A stretch of 64,000 bases of DNA from Mesorhizobium sp. M2D.F.Ca.ET.226.01.1.1 (GCF_004022705.2 NZ_RZOY02000007.1:1-64000); one strand, 5' to 3'; counted from the first letter of the stretch, positions 44,539-56,086 are shown. A program made the numbers and translations. The notes: generated by a model not told the origin, from the letters alone.

Positions 44539-45960
44539 CTAGTCCTGCGGCCGGCCGGGTTCGAAATACCTGCCCGGGAATTCGATGCCCATATTGCGCA
44601 AGTCCTCGAGGAAGCGCGGACGGATGCCGGTCGCCTCGAAGTGGCCGAGAATCTTGCCGTCCGCCTCCATGCCGGTGCGCACGAAACGGAAGATCTCCTG
44701 CATCTGGATGACATCGCCTTCCATGCCGGTCACCTCGGCGACGCTGGTCACCTTGCGCTTGCCGTCGGAGAGGCGCGTCAGCTGGACGATGATGTCGATG
44801 GCGCTTGAGATCTGGCTGCGGATCGACTGCACCGTCATCGGCATGCCGGTCATGCCGAGCATCTGTTCCAGTCGCGAGATGGCGTCGCGCGGGGTGTTGG
44901 CATGGATGGTGGCCATCGAGCCTTCATGACCGGTGTTCATCGCCTGCAGCATGTCAAAGGCTTCCTCGCCGCGGCACTCGCCGAGGATGACGCGGTCGGG
45001 ACGCATGCGCAGCGCGTTCTTGACCAGGTCGCGCTGCTTCAGTTCGCCATGGCCCTCGATGTTGGCCGGACGCGTTTCCATGCGCGCGACATGCGGCTGC
45101 TGCAGTTGCAGCTCGGCCGCGTCCTCGATGGTGATCAGGCGCTCGTCTTCCGGAATGAAGGCCGACAGCGCGTTGAGCATCGTCGTCTTGCCGGTGCCAG
45201 TACCGCCGGAGATGATCGTGGTCTTGCGGGCATGCACCGCCGCCGCCAGCACTTCGGCCATGTTCTGGGTGATCGCGCCGAATTCGACCAGCTTGTGCAG
45301 GCCGAGCTTGTTCTTGGAGAACTTGCGGATCGACACCAGCGGCCCGTCGACGCCGACTGGACGGATCGCCGCGTTGAAGCGCGAGCCGTCGAGCATGCGG
45401 GCGTCGACCATCGGCTGCGATTCATCGACGCGCCGGCCGACCGCCGCGACGATTTTGTTAATGATTCGAAGTAGATGCGCCTCATCCTTGAACGGAATGT
45501 GGACCTGCTGCAGCTTGCCGCGTTTTTCGACGAAACAGTTCTGGTGGCCGTTGATCAGGATATCGTTGATCTCGGGGTCCTTGAGCAGCGGCTCCAGCGG
45601 TCCGAGGCCGACCATCTCGTCGACGATGTCGTCGACCAGCGAGTCGAGTTCGGCGATGTTGATCGCCATCCGCTCCTCGCGCGTCTTTTCAGAGACGAAT
45701 TCATAAACCTGGCGCCGCATCTCGTCCTTGGGCAGCCGCTCCAGCGCCACGAGGTTGATCTCCTCGAGCAGCATGCGATGGATGCGCACGCGCGCATCGA
45801 GCACCTTGTTGGCGCTCTTGACAGGCGTGGCTTCAGGCTTCGGCGGAGCCGGCTTGCGGGTCGTCGGAATGACCACCGCATTGTGGACGACGGGGGCGGG
45901 TTCCGGTGCCCGCTGCGGACGCGCGTCGCGGCTCTGCAGGTTGGAAAAGCGGCTGCTCAT
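44539..45960 (-). CDS. cpaF: Tad pilus assembly ATPase CpaF/TadA
   Basis: A secretion ATPase of the VirB11/PulE-like family that powers pilus assembly. Its 473 residues include the Walker A IISGGTGTGKTTMLNAL, the Asp box (ITIEDAAELQL), the Walker B-like VILGECRGEEAFDML and the His box (GHEGSMATIHANTPRDAI). An N-terminal Pro-rich linker follows the start MSSRFSNLQSR. Its start overlaps the cpaE stop by four bases. In Agrobacterium the orthologue is CtpG. Confidence 0.95.
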   Translation of the reverse strand: MSSRFSNLQSRDARPQRAPEPAPVVHNAVVIPTTRKPAPPKPEATPVKSANKVLDARVRIHRMLLEEINLVALERLPKDEMRRQVYEFVSEKTREERMAINIAELDSLVDDIVDEMVGLGPLEPLLKDPEINDILINGHQNCFVEKRGKLQQVHIPFKDEAHLLRIINKIVAAVGRRVDESQPMVDARMLDGSRFNAAIRPVGVDGPLVSIRKFSKNKLGLHKLVEFGAITQNMAEVLAAAVHARKTTIISGGTGTGKTTMLNALSAFIPEDERLITIEDAAELQLQQPHVARMETRPANIEGHGELKQRDLVKNALRMRPDRVILGECRGEEAFDMLQAMNTGHEGSMATIHANTPRDAISRLEQMLGMTGMPMTVQSIRSQISSAIDIIVQLTRLSDGKRKVTSVAEVTGMEGDVIQMQEIFRFVRTGMEADGKILGHFEATGIRPRFLEDLRNMGIEFPGRYFEPGRPQD

Positions 45961-47171
45961 CCTGCCTTCCTCTTCAGCAAGCCCTTGCCCAGGCCGAACA
46001 GCGACTTCGACTTGACCGTCGTCTGGACGGCCTCCTCCGGCAGGATGATCTTCTTGAGGTCGTTGACGACATTGGCGTTGGGGTCGATGGCGTGCAGCGG
46101 CACGCCGCGGTCGACGGCCTCTCGCACCAGCCGGTAGTTGTTGGAGATGCCGCCGACGAAATGCTCGCCCAGGATGTCCTGGACATCGGCCTGCTTGATG
46201 CCGCTGTCGAACATCTTCTGTTCGAAGCGATTGACGATGACGTTGGGCTTCACTTCCTTGCCGGCGGTCTCATAGACGGCCTGGATGAGACGCTGCGTGT
46301 GGCGCAGGCAAGGCACCGTCATCTCAGCGACGATGTAGAGCTTGTTGGAACCAAGCAGCACCGTCTCGGTCCAAGGGAACCAGGTGCGCGGCATGTCGAT
46401 GACGACATTGTCGAAATAGGCCGCGACGAGGTCGAGCATGCGCACCACTACATCGGTCTTGAAGGAGCGCATGTCCGAGGGGCGCGTCGGCGCGGCAAGC
46501 ACGCACAGCCCGCTCGCATGCTTGGACAACATCACGTCGAGCAGCTGCCGGTCGAGGCGCTCCGGCTGGTTCTCGATTTCCGTGATGTCGAAGCGCGGTT
46601 CAAGGTCGAGATATTCGGCGCAGGCGCCCTGCTGGAAATTGAGGTCGACCACGCAGGTCGACGCGCCGCGCGTCACCGAATGATGCAGTTGGAAGGCCGT
46701 CTGCAAGGCAAGGGTGGTAGTGCCGACGCCACCGGCGGCCGGCATGAAGGTATAGATATGCGATTCGGTGTTTTCTTCCCGTCCCGGCCCTTGCAGCGCA
46801 CGGATGACGGAGCGCACCAGGTCGGCAGTGGTGATCGGCTTGACCAGGAAATCGGCGACCTTGAGCTGCACCAGGATGCGCACCGCCGCCGCGTTGAATT
46901 CCTGGGTGACGACGACGACCGGAACACTGCCTTCCAGCCGGCGCATGACGCGCTGCAATGATTCGATCTCTTCGAGCTTCGCCGCATCCATGTCAACGAT
47001 GAGGGTCCCGAAATCCGCTTCGAGAACCTCGCCGCGCAGCTCGTTGACGCTCTTTTCCAGCGTCAAGAGCTCGATGATCTCGGAAGCCGCGAAAGCCGTC
47101 CGCGTGTCCTGCAGAAACGCCCTGTCCGTCGAAACAAGCAGGATCTTCTTGGTCTTGGTGCCAGATGCCAT
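45957..47171 (-). CDS. cpaE: Tad pilus localisation protein CpaE/TadZ
   Basis: A 404-residue protein with a receiver-like N-terminal domain (ILLVSTDRAFLQDTR..., but with no clear phospho-acceptor context) and a ParA/MinD-like ATPase domain. The P-loop reads PAAGGVGTTTLALQTA. The signature lysine at the start of a deviant Walker A is absent, as in many TadZ proteins. It directs the pilus machinery to the cell pole in Caulobacter. It is between a small lipoprotein gene and cpaF. Confidence 0.92.
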   Translation of the reverse strand: MASGTKTKKILLVSTDRAFLQDTRTAFAASEIIELLTLEKSVNELRGEVLEADFGTLIVDMDAAKLEEIESLQRVMRRLEGSVPVVVVTQEFNAAAVRILVQLKVADFLVKPITTADLVRSVIRALQGPGREENTESHIYTFMPAAGGVGTTTLALQTAFQLHHSVTRGASTCVVDLNFQQGACAEYLDLEPRFDITEIENQPERLDRQLLDVMLSKHASGLCVLAAPTRPSDMRSFKTDVVVRMLDLVAAYFDNVVIDMPRTWFPWTETVLLGSNKLYIVAEMTVPCLRHTQRLIQAVYETAGKEVKPNVIVNRFEQKMFDSGIKQADVQDILGEHFVGGISNNYRLVREAVDRGVPLHAIDPNANVVNDLKKIILPEEAVQTTVKSKSLFGLGKGLLKRKAG

Positions 47172-47184
47172 CGTCGTCAGCCGA

Positions 47185-47460
47185 TCAGTTCGAAGTCGTT
47201 GATGATGTCGGCGGCGCCGCCGGCCCGGAGCCGGCCTTGGCGCCGACGACGGCGCTCTCCGAACCCGGGCGCTGGGCCGGCACCAGCAGCCTGGTGTTCT
47301 GGACGCCGTACTTCCAGGGATCGACCATCTGCATGGCGGTGTTGGACGCCTGCGCGTTGCCGGCCGCCAGCGTCACCCCTTCGGTGCGTGTATAGTCGTC
47401 GCTGGTGCAGCCACCGACGAAGCCGGCCACGAGCAGAGCGAGGCAAAGCGATGCGCGCAT
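47185..47460 (-). CDS. Small lipoprotein in the cpaC-cpaE interval (CpaD-like position)
   Basis: A 91-residue lipoprotein: signal peptide MRASLCLALLVAGFVGGCTSD with Cys18 as the lipidation site. The conserved segment TLAAGNAQASNTAMQMVDPWKYGVQNTRL is seen in rhizobial pilus loci. It occupies the place of CpaD/CtpE between the secretin and CpaE genes but is much shorter than Caulobacter CpaD. It probably assists the secretin. The last 30 residues are Ser/Ala/Pro-rich. Confidence 0.85.
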   Translation of the reverse strand: MRASLCLALLVAGFVGGCTSDDYTRTEGVTLAAGNAQASNTAMQMVDPWKYGVQNTRLLVPAQRPGSESAVVGAKAGSGPAAPPTSSTTSN

Positions 47461-47464
47461 GGCC

Positions 47465-48904
47465 TTAGTCCTTTGGCAGGTCGAGGAAGTGGCCGGATAT
47501 GGTAGCGGCCACCGGGCGGGTAGTGCTGCCGTCGGCCAGCGCCACCGGACGCTTCGGCGCCGAGGCGTCCACTTCCTCGCTGTTGTTCAGGAAATAGTCG
47601 GCGGAACTTGGCGGCCGGGTGCCATCGGTAGGTTCGACCATCTTCTTCGACGGATCGACCGGCTTGACCAGGTAAGGCGTGACGATGATCACCAGGTCGG
47701 TCTCGCGCCGCTGATAGGATTTCGAGGAAAACAGTGGACCGAGCACCGGCAGCTTGCCTATCCCCGGCACCCGCGATGTCGTGATGTCGTTCTGCGACTG
47801 CAAAAGACCGGCGATCATGAAGCTCTGGCCGTTCTTGAGGTCGACCGATGTCCTGGCGCGGCGCACGATGAAGGCCGGGATGGAAATGCCGCTGCTGACC
47901 TGGATGGAAGCGGACGGGTCGATCGAGGACACTTCAGGCGCGATGTCGAGGCTCACCAGCCCGTCCTTCAGCACCGTCGGCGTGAAATCGAGGCCGACGC
48001 CGTACTTCTTGTAGGTGACGCTGATCTTGCCATTGTCTTCGGAAACCGGGATCGGAAACTCGCCGCCAGCGAGGAAGCTCGCCGTCTGGCCCGAACGTGC
48101 AATCAGGTTCGGCTCCGCCAGCCGCCGCGCCAGACCGCGTTCCTCGAGCGCCTTGATGGCGATGTCGATCGACAGGCCGTTGGACAGCAGGCTGCCGATG
48201 ATCTCACCGGTTCCGGCCCCCGTCACGCTCCCCCCATCCGGGTTCAGCACGACTTTGCGGTTGCCGATGCCATAGGCAAAATTGGCGGAGTATTTGGCGC
48301 CGAGGTCCTGACCGGCCTGACGGTTGATCTCGACGAAGCGGACGTTGAGCTGCACCTGCTGCGACGACGAGATGTTGACCGAATTGATCACTTCCTCATT
48401 GCCGGAAAAGCGCGACGCGATCTTGCTGGCCTTGTCGGCGGCGACCGCATCGTCGGCCTCGCCCGACAGCACGACGCGGCCATTTGCCGAACCGACCTTG
48501 ATCTTGGCGTCGGGCACGCTGGCGCGGATGGTGCTTGCCAGTTGATCGGTGTCCAGCGTCACCTCGATGTCGACGGTGCCGACAAGCTGCTTGTTCTGGT
48601 CGAACAGGGCGATGCCCGTGGTGCCCAGATTGTTGCCGAGCACGTAGAAGGACTTGTCGGTCAGCGGATTGACGTTGGCGATCTCCGGATCGCCGATGAC
48701 GATCTGGTAGAAGGCAGCGCTCGTCATGATCGTCTTCGGCTTGCCCTTGGCAACCTTGATCGAGGCGTTCTTGTTCGCCGAGACGTAGACGACGTCATTG
48801 TCGGCACGTGCCGGCGCGGCGGCGCCGAGCATTGCCGCCGCCAGCGCGATCACGCCGAGAAGGCGCCACCCTCCGGTCGTCCGAAATGCATCAAACCCAA
48901 ACAT
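47465..48904 (-). CDS. cpaC: Tad pilus secretin CpaC/RcpA
   Basis: The outer-membrane channel of the Tad pilus. The 479 residues begin with a signal peptide (LLGVIALAAAMLGAAAPARA). Then come the N-terminal pilus domain (KPKTIMTSAAFYQIVIGDPEIANV), a BON-like segment (ASVPDAKIKVGSANGRVVLSGEA) and the C-terminal secretin domain (SGQTASFLAGGEFPIPV, KNGQSFMIAGLL, VPGIGKLPVLGPLF). It lies 30 bases after cpaB. Confidence 0.94.
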   Translation of the reverse strand: MFGFDAFRTTGGWRLLGVIALAAAMLGAAAPARADNDVVYVSANKNASIKVAKGKPKTIMTSAAFYQIVIGDPEIANVNPLTDKSFYVLGNNLGTTGIALFDQNKQLVGTVDIEVTLDTDQLASTIRASVPDAKIKVGSANGRVVLSGEADDAVAADKASKIASRFSGNEEVINSVNISSSQQVQLNVRFVEINRQAGQDLGAKYSANFAYGIGNRKVVLNPDGGSVTGAGTGEIIGSLLSNGLSIDIAIKALEERGLARRLAEPNLIARSGQTASFLAGGEFPIPVSEDNGKISVTYKKYGVGLDFTPTVLKDGLVSLDIAPEVSSIDPSASIQVSSGISIPAFIVRRARTSVDLKNGQSFMIAGLLQSQNDITTSRVPGIGKLPVLGPLFSSKSYQRRETDLVIIVTPYLVKPVDPSKKMVEPTDGTRPPSSADYFLNNSEEVDASAPKRPVALADGSTTRPVAATISGHFLDLPKD

Positions 48905-48933
48905 CTTGCCCTGTCCCCGCCGGTCCCCACCGG

Positions 48934-49929
48934 CTATTGCTGCAGTTCCTGCGGCGGTTCCGGTGAAGGAACCTTGTATTCCTCGACCTTGTCGCCGCGC
49001 GTCACGATCACCGTCTTGAACTTCGGCCCTTCCGGCTCCTTCGTCACCGCATTGACGAGCGAGGCTGCGCTGGCTTGCGCGCTTGCGGCAACCGAGCCAC
49101 CGAAGGACGAGATGGTCGTAAGCCCGCTCTTGCTGGCGCTGGCATCAGCGGCGGAACGCAACGACAGCGACAAAGTGCCGACGGTGCGGGCAAGTGCTAC
49201 CTTCTGCGCCCCCTCGTTGGTCACCTCGATGGTCACCGAATTGGCGACCTGCGGCGCGGTCTTGCGCTCGTCCGCGCCCTGCCCGACCGAAAGCACCTTG
49301 GCGTCGGAGACGACGATCTCGGACGTGACCGTAGAGCCGGCCGCGCCCTGCGCGTTCTTGGACACTTCCTGGATGTCCCCCGCGTCACGCGTCAGCACGA
49401 CGTCGACCCGGTCTCCCGGCGTGACGAAGCCGCCGACGCCGGCGATCTCATCGGTGCGGATGGTGACGGCCCGCATTCCCGGCGACAGCATGTTGGAAAG
49501 GGTCGCGCGACCGTTCGGCCCCGACAATTTGGTCAGCAGCACCGGTTCATTCACTTCGATCGGCGACAGCACGACCCGGCTGCCGTCGGCCAGCAGCTTG
49601 TCGATCGTGGGGAAAGCCCCTTGCGGCAGAGAGTCCTGCGGCCATGGGATCTCGGCCAGTTGCGCTCGTGCGAGCTCCATGCCGTAGCGCAGCGGCGCCT
49701 GAGCCACGACGATGGTCTTGAACTCGACCTTGGGCTGCTGCGGAGCTTCGACCGTGACGACCTTGACCTCGGGCTGGGCCTTGGCCTGGCTCTTGACCCA
49801 GAAGTCCGCCGCAAAGATCGAGATCGCGCCGAAAACGGCTGCGATACCGATCATGGTTATGGCCCTGCCCCGCACGATGAAATCCCTGACGCCCGTGGTC
49901 TTTTGTTGGTTGGGCCTCACGCTAGGCAT
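48934..49929 (-). CDS. cpaB: Tad pilus assembly protein CpaB/RcpC
   Basis: A 331-residue protein with one N-terminal membrane segment (TMIGIAAVFGAISIFAADFWV) and a SAF/antifreeze-like domain (VVAQAPLRYGMELARAQLAEIPWP) typical of CpaB. It supports the secretin in the periplasm. The first gene of the visible Tad operon. ATG 49929 has no Shine-Dalgarno. An internal ATG at 49854 (MIGIAAVFGA) with AGGG nearby is a serious alternative. The stretch between this gene and divergent parE carries a LexA box. Confidence 0.88.
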   Translation of the reverse strand: MPSVRPNQQKTTGVRDFIVRGRAITMIGIAAVFGAISIFAADFWVKSQAKAQPEVKVVTVEAPQQPKVEFKTIVVAQAPLRYGMELARAQLAEIPWPQDSLPQGAFPTIDKLLADGSRVVLSPIEVNEPVLLTKLSGPNGRATLSNMLSPGMRAVTIRTDEIAGVGGFVTPGDRVDVVLTRDAGDIQEVSKNAQGAAGSTVTSEIVVSDAKVLSVGQGADERKTAPQVANSVTIEVTNEGAQKVALARTVGTLSLSLRSAADASASKSGLTTISSFGGSVAASAQASAASLVNAVTKEPEGPKFKTVIVTRGDKVEEYKVPSPEPPQELQQ

Positions 49930-50027
49930 TAATGTTAAAGAATAAGGAACAGCGGGCCGCGCGGACCGCCCTATTTCGGCCGGCTTGGTTATCGAATGGT
50001 TTTAGAATAAGAGACAGTTTGATCCCT

Positions 50028-50042
50028 GAACGGAACAGGAAC
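50028..50042. promoter_or_regulatory. LexA box upstream of parE (between parE and cpaB)
   Basis: GAAC-GGAACAG-GAAC is the reverse complement of GTTC-N7-GTTC, the alphaproteobacterial LexA operator, with both half-sites perfect. It lies 67 bases before the parE start and about 99 bases from the cpaB start. parE has been reported in alphaproteobacterial LexA regulons. A cpaB effect is possible but less likely. Confidence 0.78.
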
Positions 50043-50108
50043 TCGTTCGCCCGCCAAAAGCGTGGCAGTATCGAGACGTGATTCGCATTACCGGACGCTA
50101 GAGCCAGC

Positions 50109-52163
<2,055 letters not shown>

Positions 52164-52203
52164 TCGTCCACTGGTCCATAAAGGCTCCGGTACGGAGACG
52201 AAT

Positions 52204-54270
52204 GTGACCTGGACGCGTCTGAAAGAGCTTGTCGAGACACCGCTCAGCGACCTGACACAGCCGACCCGTTCAGACTGGATTTTTGCACTCCGCACGGTTT
52301 CGGCCGGGCTGATCGCGTTGCTTTTAGCCTACGGGTTGAAACTCGATCATCCGCAATGGGCGATGATGACGGTGTTCATCGTCGCGCAGCCGGTGGCCGG
52401 CATGGTGCTGGCAAAGGGCTTTTACCGGCTGATCGGCACGCTGGCCGGCGGCCTTGCGGCGGTCGGCATCACATTGGTTTTCGGCATCAATCCCTGGCTC
52501 CTGGTCACAATCCTGGCCTTGTGGATCGGCGTCTGCACGCTCGTCTCATCGCTGCTGCGCAACCCTGAAGCTTATGGCGCCGCTCTCGCCGGCTATACGG
52601 CGATGATCATCGCCCTGCCGGCCTTCGGGCAGCCGCATGTCGTGGTCGACCTGGCCATTGCGCGCTGCGCCGAGATCGTCATCGGCATCGTCTGCGCCGG
52701 CGTCACCAGCCGGCTGATCCTGCCGAAGCTCGCGGCCGACGCCATCATCTCGAGGTTGAAGCGCAGCATCCTCGACCTCGCCGAATATGCCTCAGGCGCG
52801 TTTTCCGGCGGCGATCCGGCAGGCCTTGCCGCGCTGCAGCGCAAGCTGATCACAGACGCCCAGACGCTGGCCGAGATGCGCACCTATGCGCGGCTGGAAG
52901 CGCCGAGCTTCGCCACCCGGGCGCATCCGGTGCGCCGCACGATCGGCCAGCTTCTATGGGCGCTTTCGGCGGCGCGCGCGCTGCATAGCCATCGCCGGCC
53001 GAAGAACGCCGCGCTCATCCCGATGCGCACCGAACTGAAGGCGTTCGTCGGAGAATTGGCCACAACGCCCGGCGCGCTCGATGACACAGCCCCCTGGGTG
53101 GGGCGGCTCGACGCGATCGCCGGCAAGGCAAAGGAAATGCCGTCCCTCTCCGACGACACCAGCGAGGACACGGTCGGCACCATCACCCGCCTGACCATTG
53201 CCGGCGACTTCGCCGAGGCGCTGAAGCAGGTCATGCGCGGCCTGGACGCGCTTCGCTCGCCCGTTTCCCGCAAATCGAGCGAGCGAAGCCAGCCAGCGCT
53301 GGTCGTCCACCGCGACTATCAGGCTGCATGGCGCAACGCCGTGCGCGCCGCGCTCGCGACGTTGCTGGTTGCGATCTTCTGGCTGACAACGAAATGGTCG
53401 GAAGCGGCCGGCACTGTCATCCTCGTCGCCGTCGTTTCCAGCCTGTTCGCGGCGCGCCCCGATCCAGTGCAGTCCGCCTGGGGTTTTTTCACTGGCACGC
53501 TGATCGCGCTGCCCTTCGCGTTCCTCGTCGGCCAGGTCGCGCTGCCAGCGCTGCCCGGCTTCGGCTGGTTCACGCTCTTCGTCGTGCCGATCCTGGTGCC
53601 CGCGGCGCTCGGCATGGCCAATCCCCGCCATGTCGGCGTCGCCACCGCTTTCGCCATCAACTTCCTCGCCTTCCTCAGCCCGCATCAGCAGATGATTTAC
53701 GATCCCGGGCCGTTCTTCGCCGGCTCGGCCTCGATCCTGGTCGGCATCCTGATTGCCATCGGCGTCTTCATCGTCGTGCTGCCGGCAAATCCCTGGGTCA
53801 CCATCGAGCGCATCTCGCAGGCGATGCGCGAGGACCTGGCTCGGCTTTGCCTGCATGAGCGCATTCCCCGGCGTTCGGCTTTCGAAAGCCTCGCCTATGA
53901 CCGGATCAACCAGTTGATGCCGCGGGTGCAGCAGACCGGTCGCAAAGGCGATCCCATGCTTGCCGGCAGCATCGCCGCCGTCACCGTTGGACTGGAGGTG
54001 CTGAGACTGCGCGACGCGCAACTGAACTCCGCCGTGCCGCACGAAACGGTCGGGTCGATCGGCAATTTCCTGCGCGGCCTGGCTCGCGAGCTGTTGTTCC
54101 GGCGCCCGGGCGAGCCGCCGACCGCGACCATCGCGGTGGCCAGACAATATGCGGTCAGCATCGCCGAACGCAGTGACCGGCTCGAAATGCTGCAGATCGC
54201 CGCCTCGCTGCGCATCATCGCCGCGGCGATCGAGGATCATCCGGATTTCTTTGCGAAGGGCCGTGTCTGA
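52204..54270 (+). CDS. FUSC-family inner-membrane protein
   Basis: A 688-residue protein of the fusaric acid resistance/aromatic acid exporter type. It has two clusters of transmembrane segments (residues about 35-175 and 370-520) around a cytoplasmic or periplasmic domain. The family hallmark LDHPQWAMMTVFIVAQP begins the first cluster. Such proteins export phenolic acids with a membrane-fusion partner; none is encoded here, so the substrate is unknown. Translation starts at GTG 52204, with CGGAGAC seven bases upstream. Confidence 0.88.
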   Translation: MTWTRLKELVETPLSDLTQPTRSDWIFALRTVSAGLIALLLAYGLKLDHPQWAMMTVFIVAQPVAGMVLAKGFYRLIGTLAGGLAAVGITLVFGINPWLLVTILALWIGVCTLVSSLLRNPEAYGAALAGYTAMIIALPAFGQPHVVVDLAIARCAEIVIGIVCAGVTSRLILPKLAADAIISRLKRSILDLAEYASGAFSGGDPAGLAALQRKLITDAQTLAEMRTYARLEAPSFATRAHPVRRTIGQLLWALSAARALHSHRRPKNAALIPMRTELKAFVGELATTPGALDDTAPWVGRLDAIAGKAKEMPSLSDDTSEDTVGTITRLTIAGDFAEALKQVMRGLDALRSPVSRKSSERSQPALVVHRDYQAAWRNAVRAALATLLVAIFWLTTKWSEAAGTVILVAVVSSLFAARPDPVQSAWGFFTGTLIALPFAFLVGQVALPALPGFGWFTLFVVPILVPAALGMANPRHVGVATAFAINFLAFLSPHQQMIYDPGPFFAGSASILVGILIAIGVFIVVLPANPWVTIERISQAMREDLARLCLHERIPRRSAFESLAYDRINQLMPRVQQTGRKGDPMLAGSIAAVTVGLEVLRLRDAQLNSAVPHETVGSIGNFLRGLARELLFRRPGEPPTATIAVARQYAVSIAERSDRLEMLQIAASLRIIAAAIEDHPDFFAKGRV

Positions 54271-54355
54271 ACAATTCGGGACGTGTCGCGTTTCAGGTCG
54301 GACCGGTTCGGAAATGGTTCTTTGTTAGACTGGTCGATACTTTTAGGTTGGACAC

Positions 54356-54793
54356 ATGGCGCTCATACGAATGGACAACATCGGAATCGTCGTCGAGGAC
54401 CTCGACGCGACGGTTGATTTCTTTCGCGCGCTTGGCCTTGAACTCGAAGGGCGTGCCACGATCGAAGGAGAATGGGCCGGGCGCGTCACTGGACTGGGTG
54501 ATCAGCACGTCGAGATTGCCATGATGCGCATGCCGGACGGCCACGGCCGGCTCGAGCTGTCCCGTTTCATCAGGCCGCCTGTCGTCGCCGATCACCGCAA
54601 CGCCCCGGTGAACGCCTTGGGCTACCTCCGCGTCATGTTCGCCGTGGATGATATCGACGAGACGCTTGCAAGGCTCAGCAAGCGTGGCGCCGAGCTCGTC
54701 GGCGAAGTCGTCCGGTACCAGGACGCGTATCGGCTCTGCTACATCCGCGGGCCTGAAGGGCTTCTCATCGGGCTCGCCCAGGAGCTCAGCTGA
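54356..54793 (+). CDS. Glyoxalase/VOC superfamily protein
   Basis: A 145-residue VOC-fold protein: MALIRMDNIGIVVEDLDATVDFFRALGLEL at the start and LGYLRVMFAVDDIDETLARLSKRGAELVGEV in the second beta-alpha-beta-beta-beta module. Potential metal ligands include His of GDQHVEIAMM and Glu of GRLELSRF. The substrate is unknown. It begins 85 bases after the FUSC gene and converges on the DUF2336 gene. Confidence 0.85.
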   Translation: MALIRMDNIGIVVEDLDATVDFFRALGLELEGRATIEGEWAGRVTGLGDQHVEIAMMRMPDGHGRLELSRFIRPPVVADHRNAPVNALGYLRVMFAVDDIDETLARLSKRGAELVGEVVRYQDAYRLCYIRGPEGLLIGLAQELS

Positions 54794-54813
54794 GACCTGA
54801 AGACGACGTGCCC

Positions 54814-55935
54814 CTAGGCAGCAGCAATCGCCAGCGCGTGCCCGCGCGCGTTTTCGCGCAGCGCGTCGAGATGGATCGACTTCACCAGCCCGGCAAGATC
54901 GCCTTCGGCCAATTGGCCGCCGAGTTCCTTCAGCATCAGCCAGCTCACTTCCTGCACGCCGGCGACACGCCGGCCATTGGCGACCTCGCGCCACACTTTA
55001 AGCGCACGCAGGATGATGCCGTGCGTGGCCGGCGCAAGTCCGGCGCTGCGGAACAGCGCCTGCAGCGCCACGTCGTGTCCGCCGGCGAGAAGCGCCGTTA
55101 CCCGCTGTTCGGACTGTCGGGCAAGCGCCACCAGCGTCGAACCGAAGAAGTCGACCTTACCATGCGCGATGGTGCGGATGATGAAGCTGGCGGTGAGGTC
55201 GCCGCGCAGCCGCAGATGCTCGATCAGCGCGGCATGCTCTTCCATGCGCGTCCCCTCGATCAGCGTCACAGAGGCCTTCACGCAGGCGTCGCGCATCACG
55301 CGATCGGCGCGCGCGGCCCCCATCATCGCCAGCACCAGCGGCGAACCTTTCAGGCTCTCGCCGAGCTTGACCAGCAGCATGTGCCGGCAGTCGGCCGGAA
55401 GACGCCGATCGGCGATCAGCGCCTCGCGCATCAACGGCAGATGGCCATGCCGCTCGGCCATGCGGCGAAAGCTCAGCGAAGCAATCTCCGCGCCGCCGTT
55501 GCCGACCAGCGCGGCACAGGCTTCCGGCTCGCCGATCTCGGCGATTGCCGCCGCCAGCGACATCGAGACGACCGGGCGGCTGGCGATCAGCGTCTGCGTC
55601 GCCTTCCGGCCGCAGGCGACGCGCTCGACCAGATCGGCATCGGTAAGCAGTGGCGAACGCGCCAACACCAGCGCCGCCACTTCCGGCTGATCGGCGGCCA
55701 GGGCACTGATCACCTGCGGCGGCGCGTGATGGCTCATCGACAGCGCCTCGGCAAGCGCCTGGCGCACCTTGCAGGAAGCGTCGTCCAAGAGCAGCGTCAG
55801 CGCCGCCTCGGCGGCGCAGCGATCCTCGAACGGCAGATCGGAATTGATATAGGCACGCGCCAGCGCGCTCGCGGCAGCGGCGCGCTCGGAAACCCTTGCC
55901 GTATCAATCCATTTTAAAAAGTGCGAAACAACCAT
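54814..55935 (-). CDS. DUF2336 family protein (HEAT-like repeats)
   Basis: A 373-residue protein made of short alpha-helical repeats. The N-terminal part (ERAAAASALARAYINSDLPFEDRCAAEAALTLLLDD then KVRQALAEALSMSHHAPPQVI) and later AARQSEQRVTALLAGGHDVALQALF are typical of DUF2336, found in many alphaproteobacteria. The role is unknown. It diverges from the MaoC-like gene, with about 150 bases between starts. Confidence 0.82.
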   Translation of the reverse strand: MVVSHFLKWIDTARVSERAAAASALARAYINSDLPFEDRCAAEAALTLLLDDASCKVRQALAEALSMSHHAPPQVISALAADQPEVAALVLARSPLLTDADLVERVACGRKATQTLIASRPVVSMSLAAAIAEIGEPEACAALVGNGGAEIASLSFRRMAERHGHLPLMREALIADRRLPADCRHMLLVKLGESLKGSPLVLAMMGAARADRVMRDACVKASVTLIEGTRMEEHAALIEHLRLRGDLTASFIIRTIAHGKVDFFGSTLVALARQSEQRVTALLAGGHDVALQALFRSAGLAPATHGIILRALKVWREVANGRRVAGVQEVSWLMLKELGGQLAEGDLAGLVKSIHLDALRENARGHALAIAAA

Positions 55936-56086
55936 GCCGACCAGCTACGCCCCTTGCCGGAATGGTCCCGGCCCCGTCGTGAACGGTAGGCTGGAAATGG
56001 TTTACGAACGGTTCACCATGTTTCTTAACCGGCTTGATGGCGCGGCAACCAGCGCCTATCAAGCAGGACATTGGAGGAGATCGACC

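Noticed and set aside
47405..49687. 760-codon open frame opposite cpaC and cpaB
   Set aside because: Covers two confident Tad genes in antisense and has no family features.
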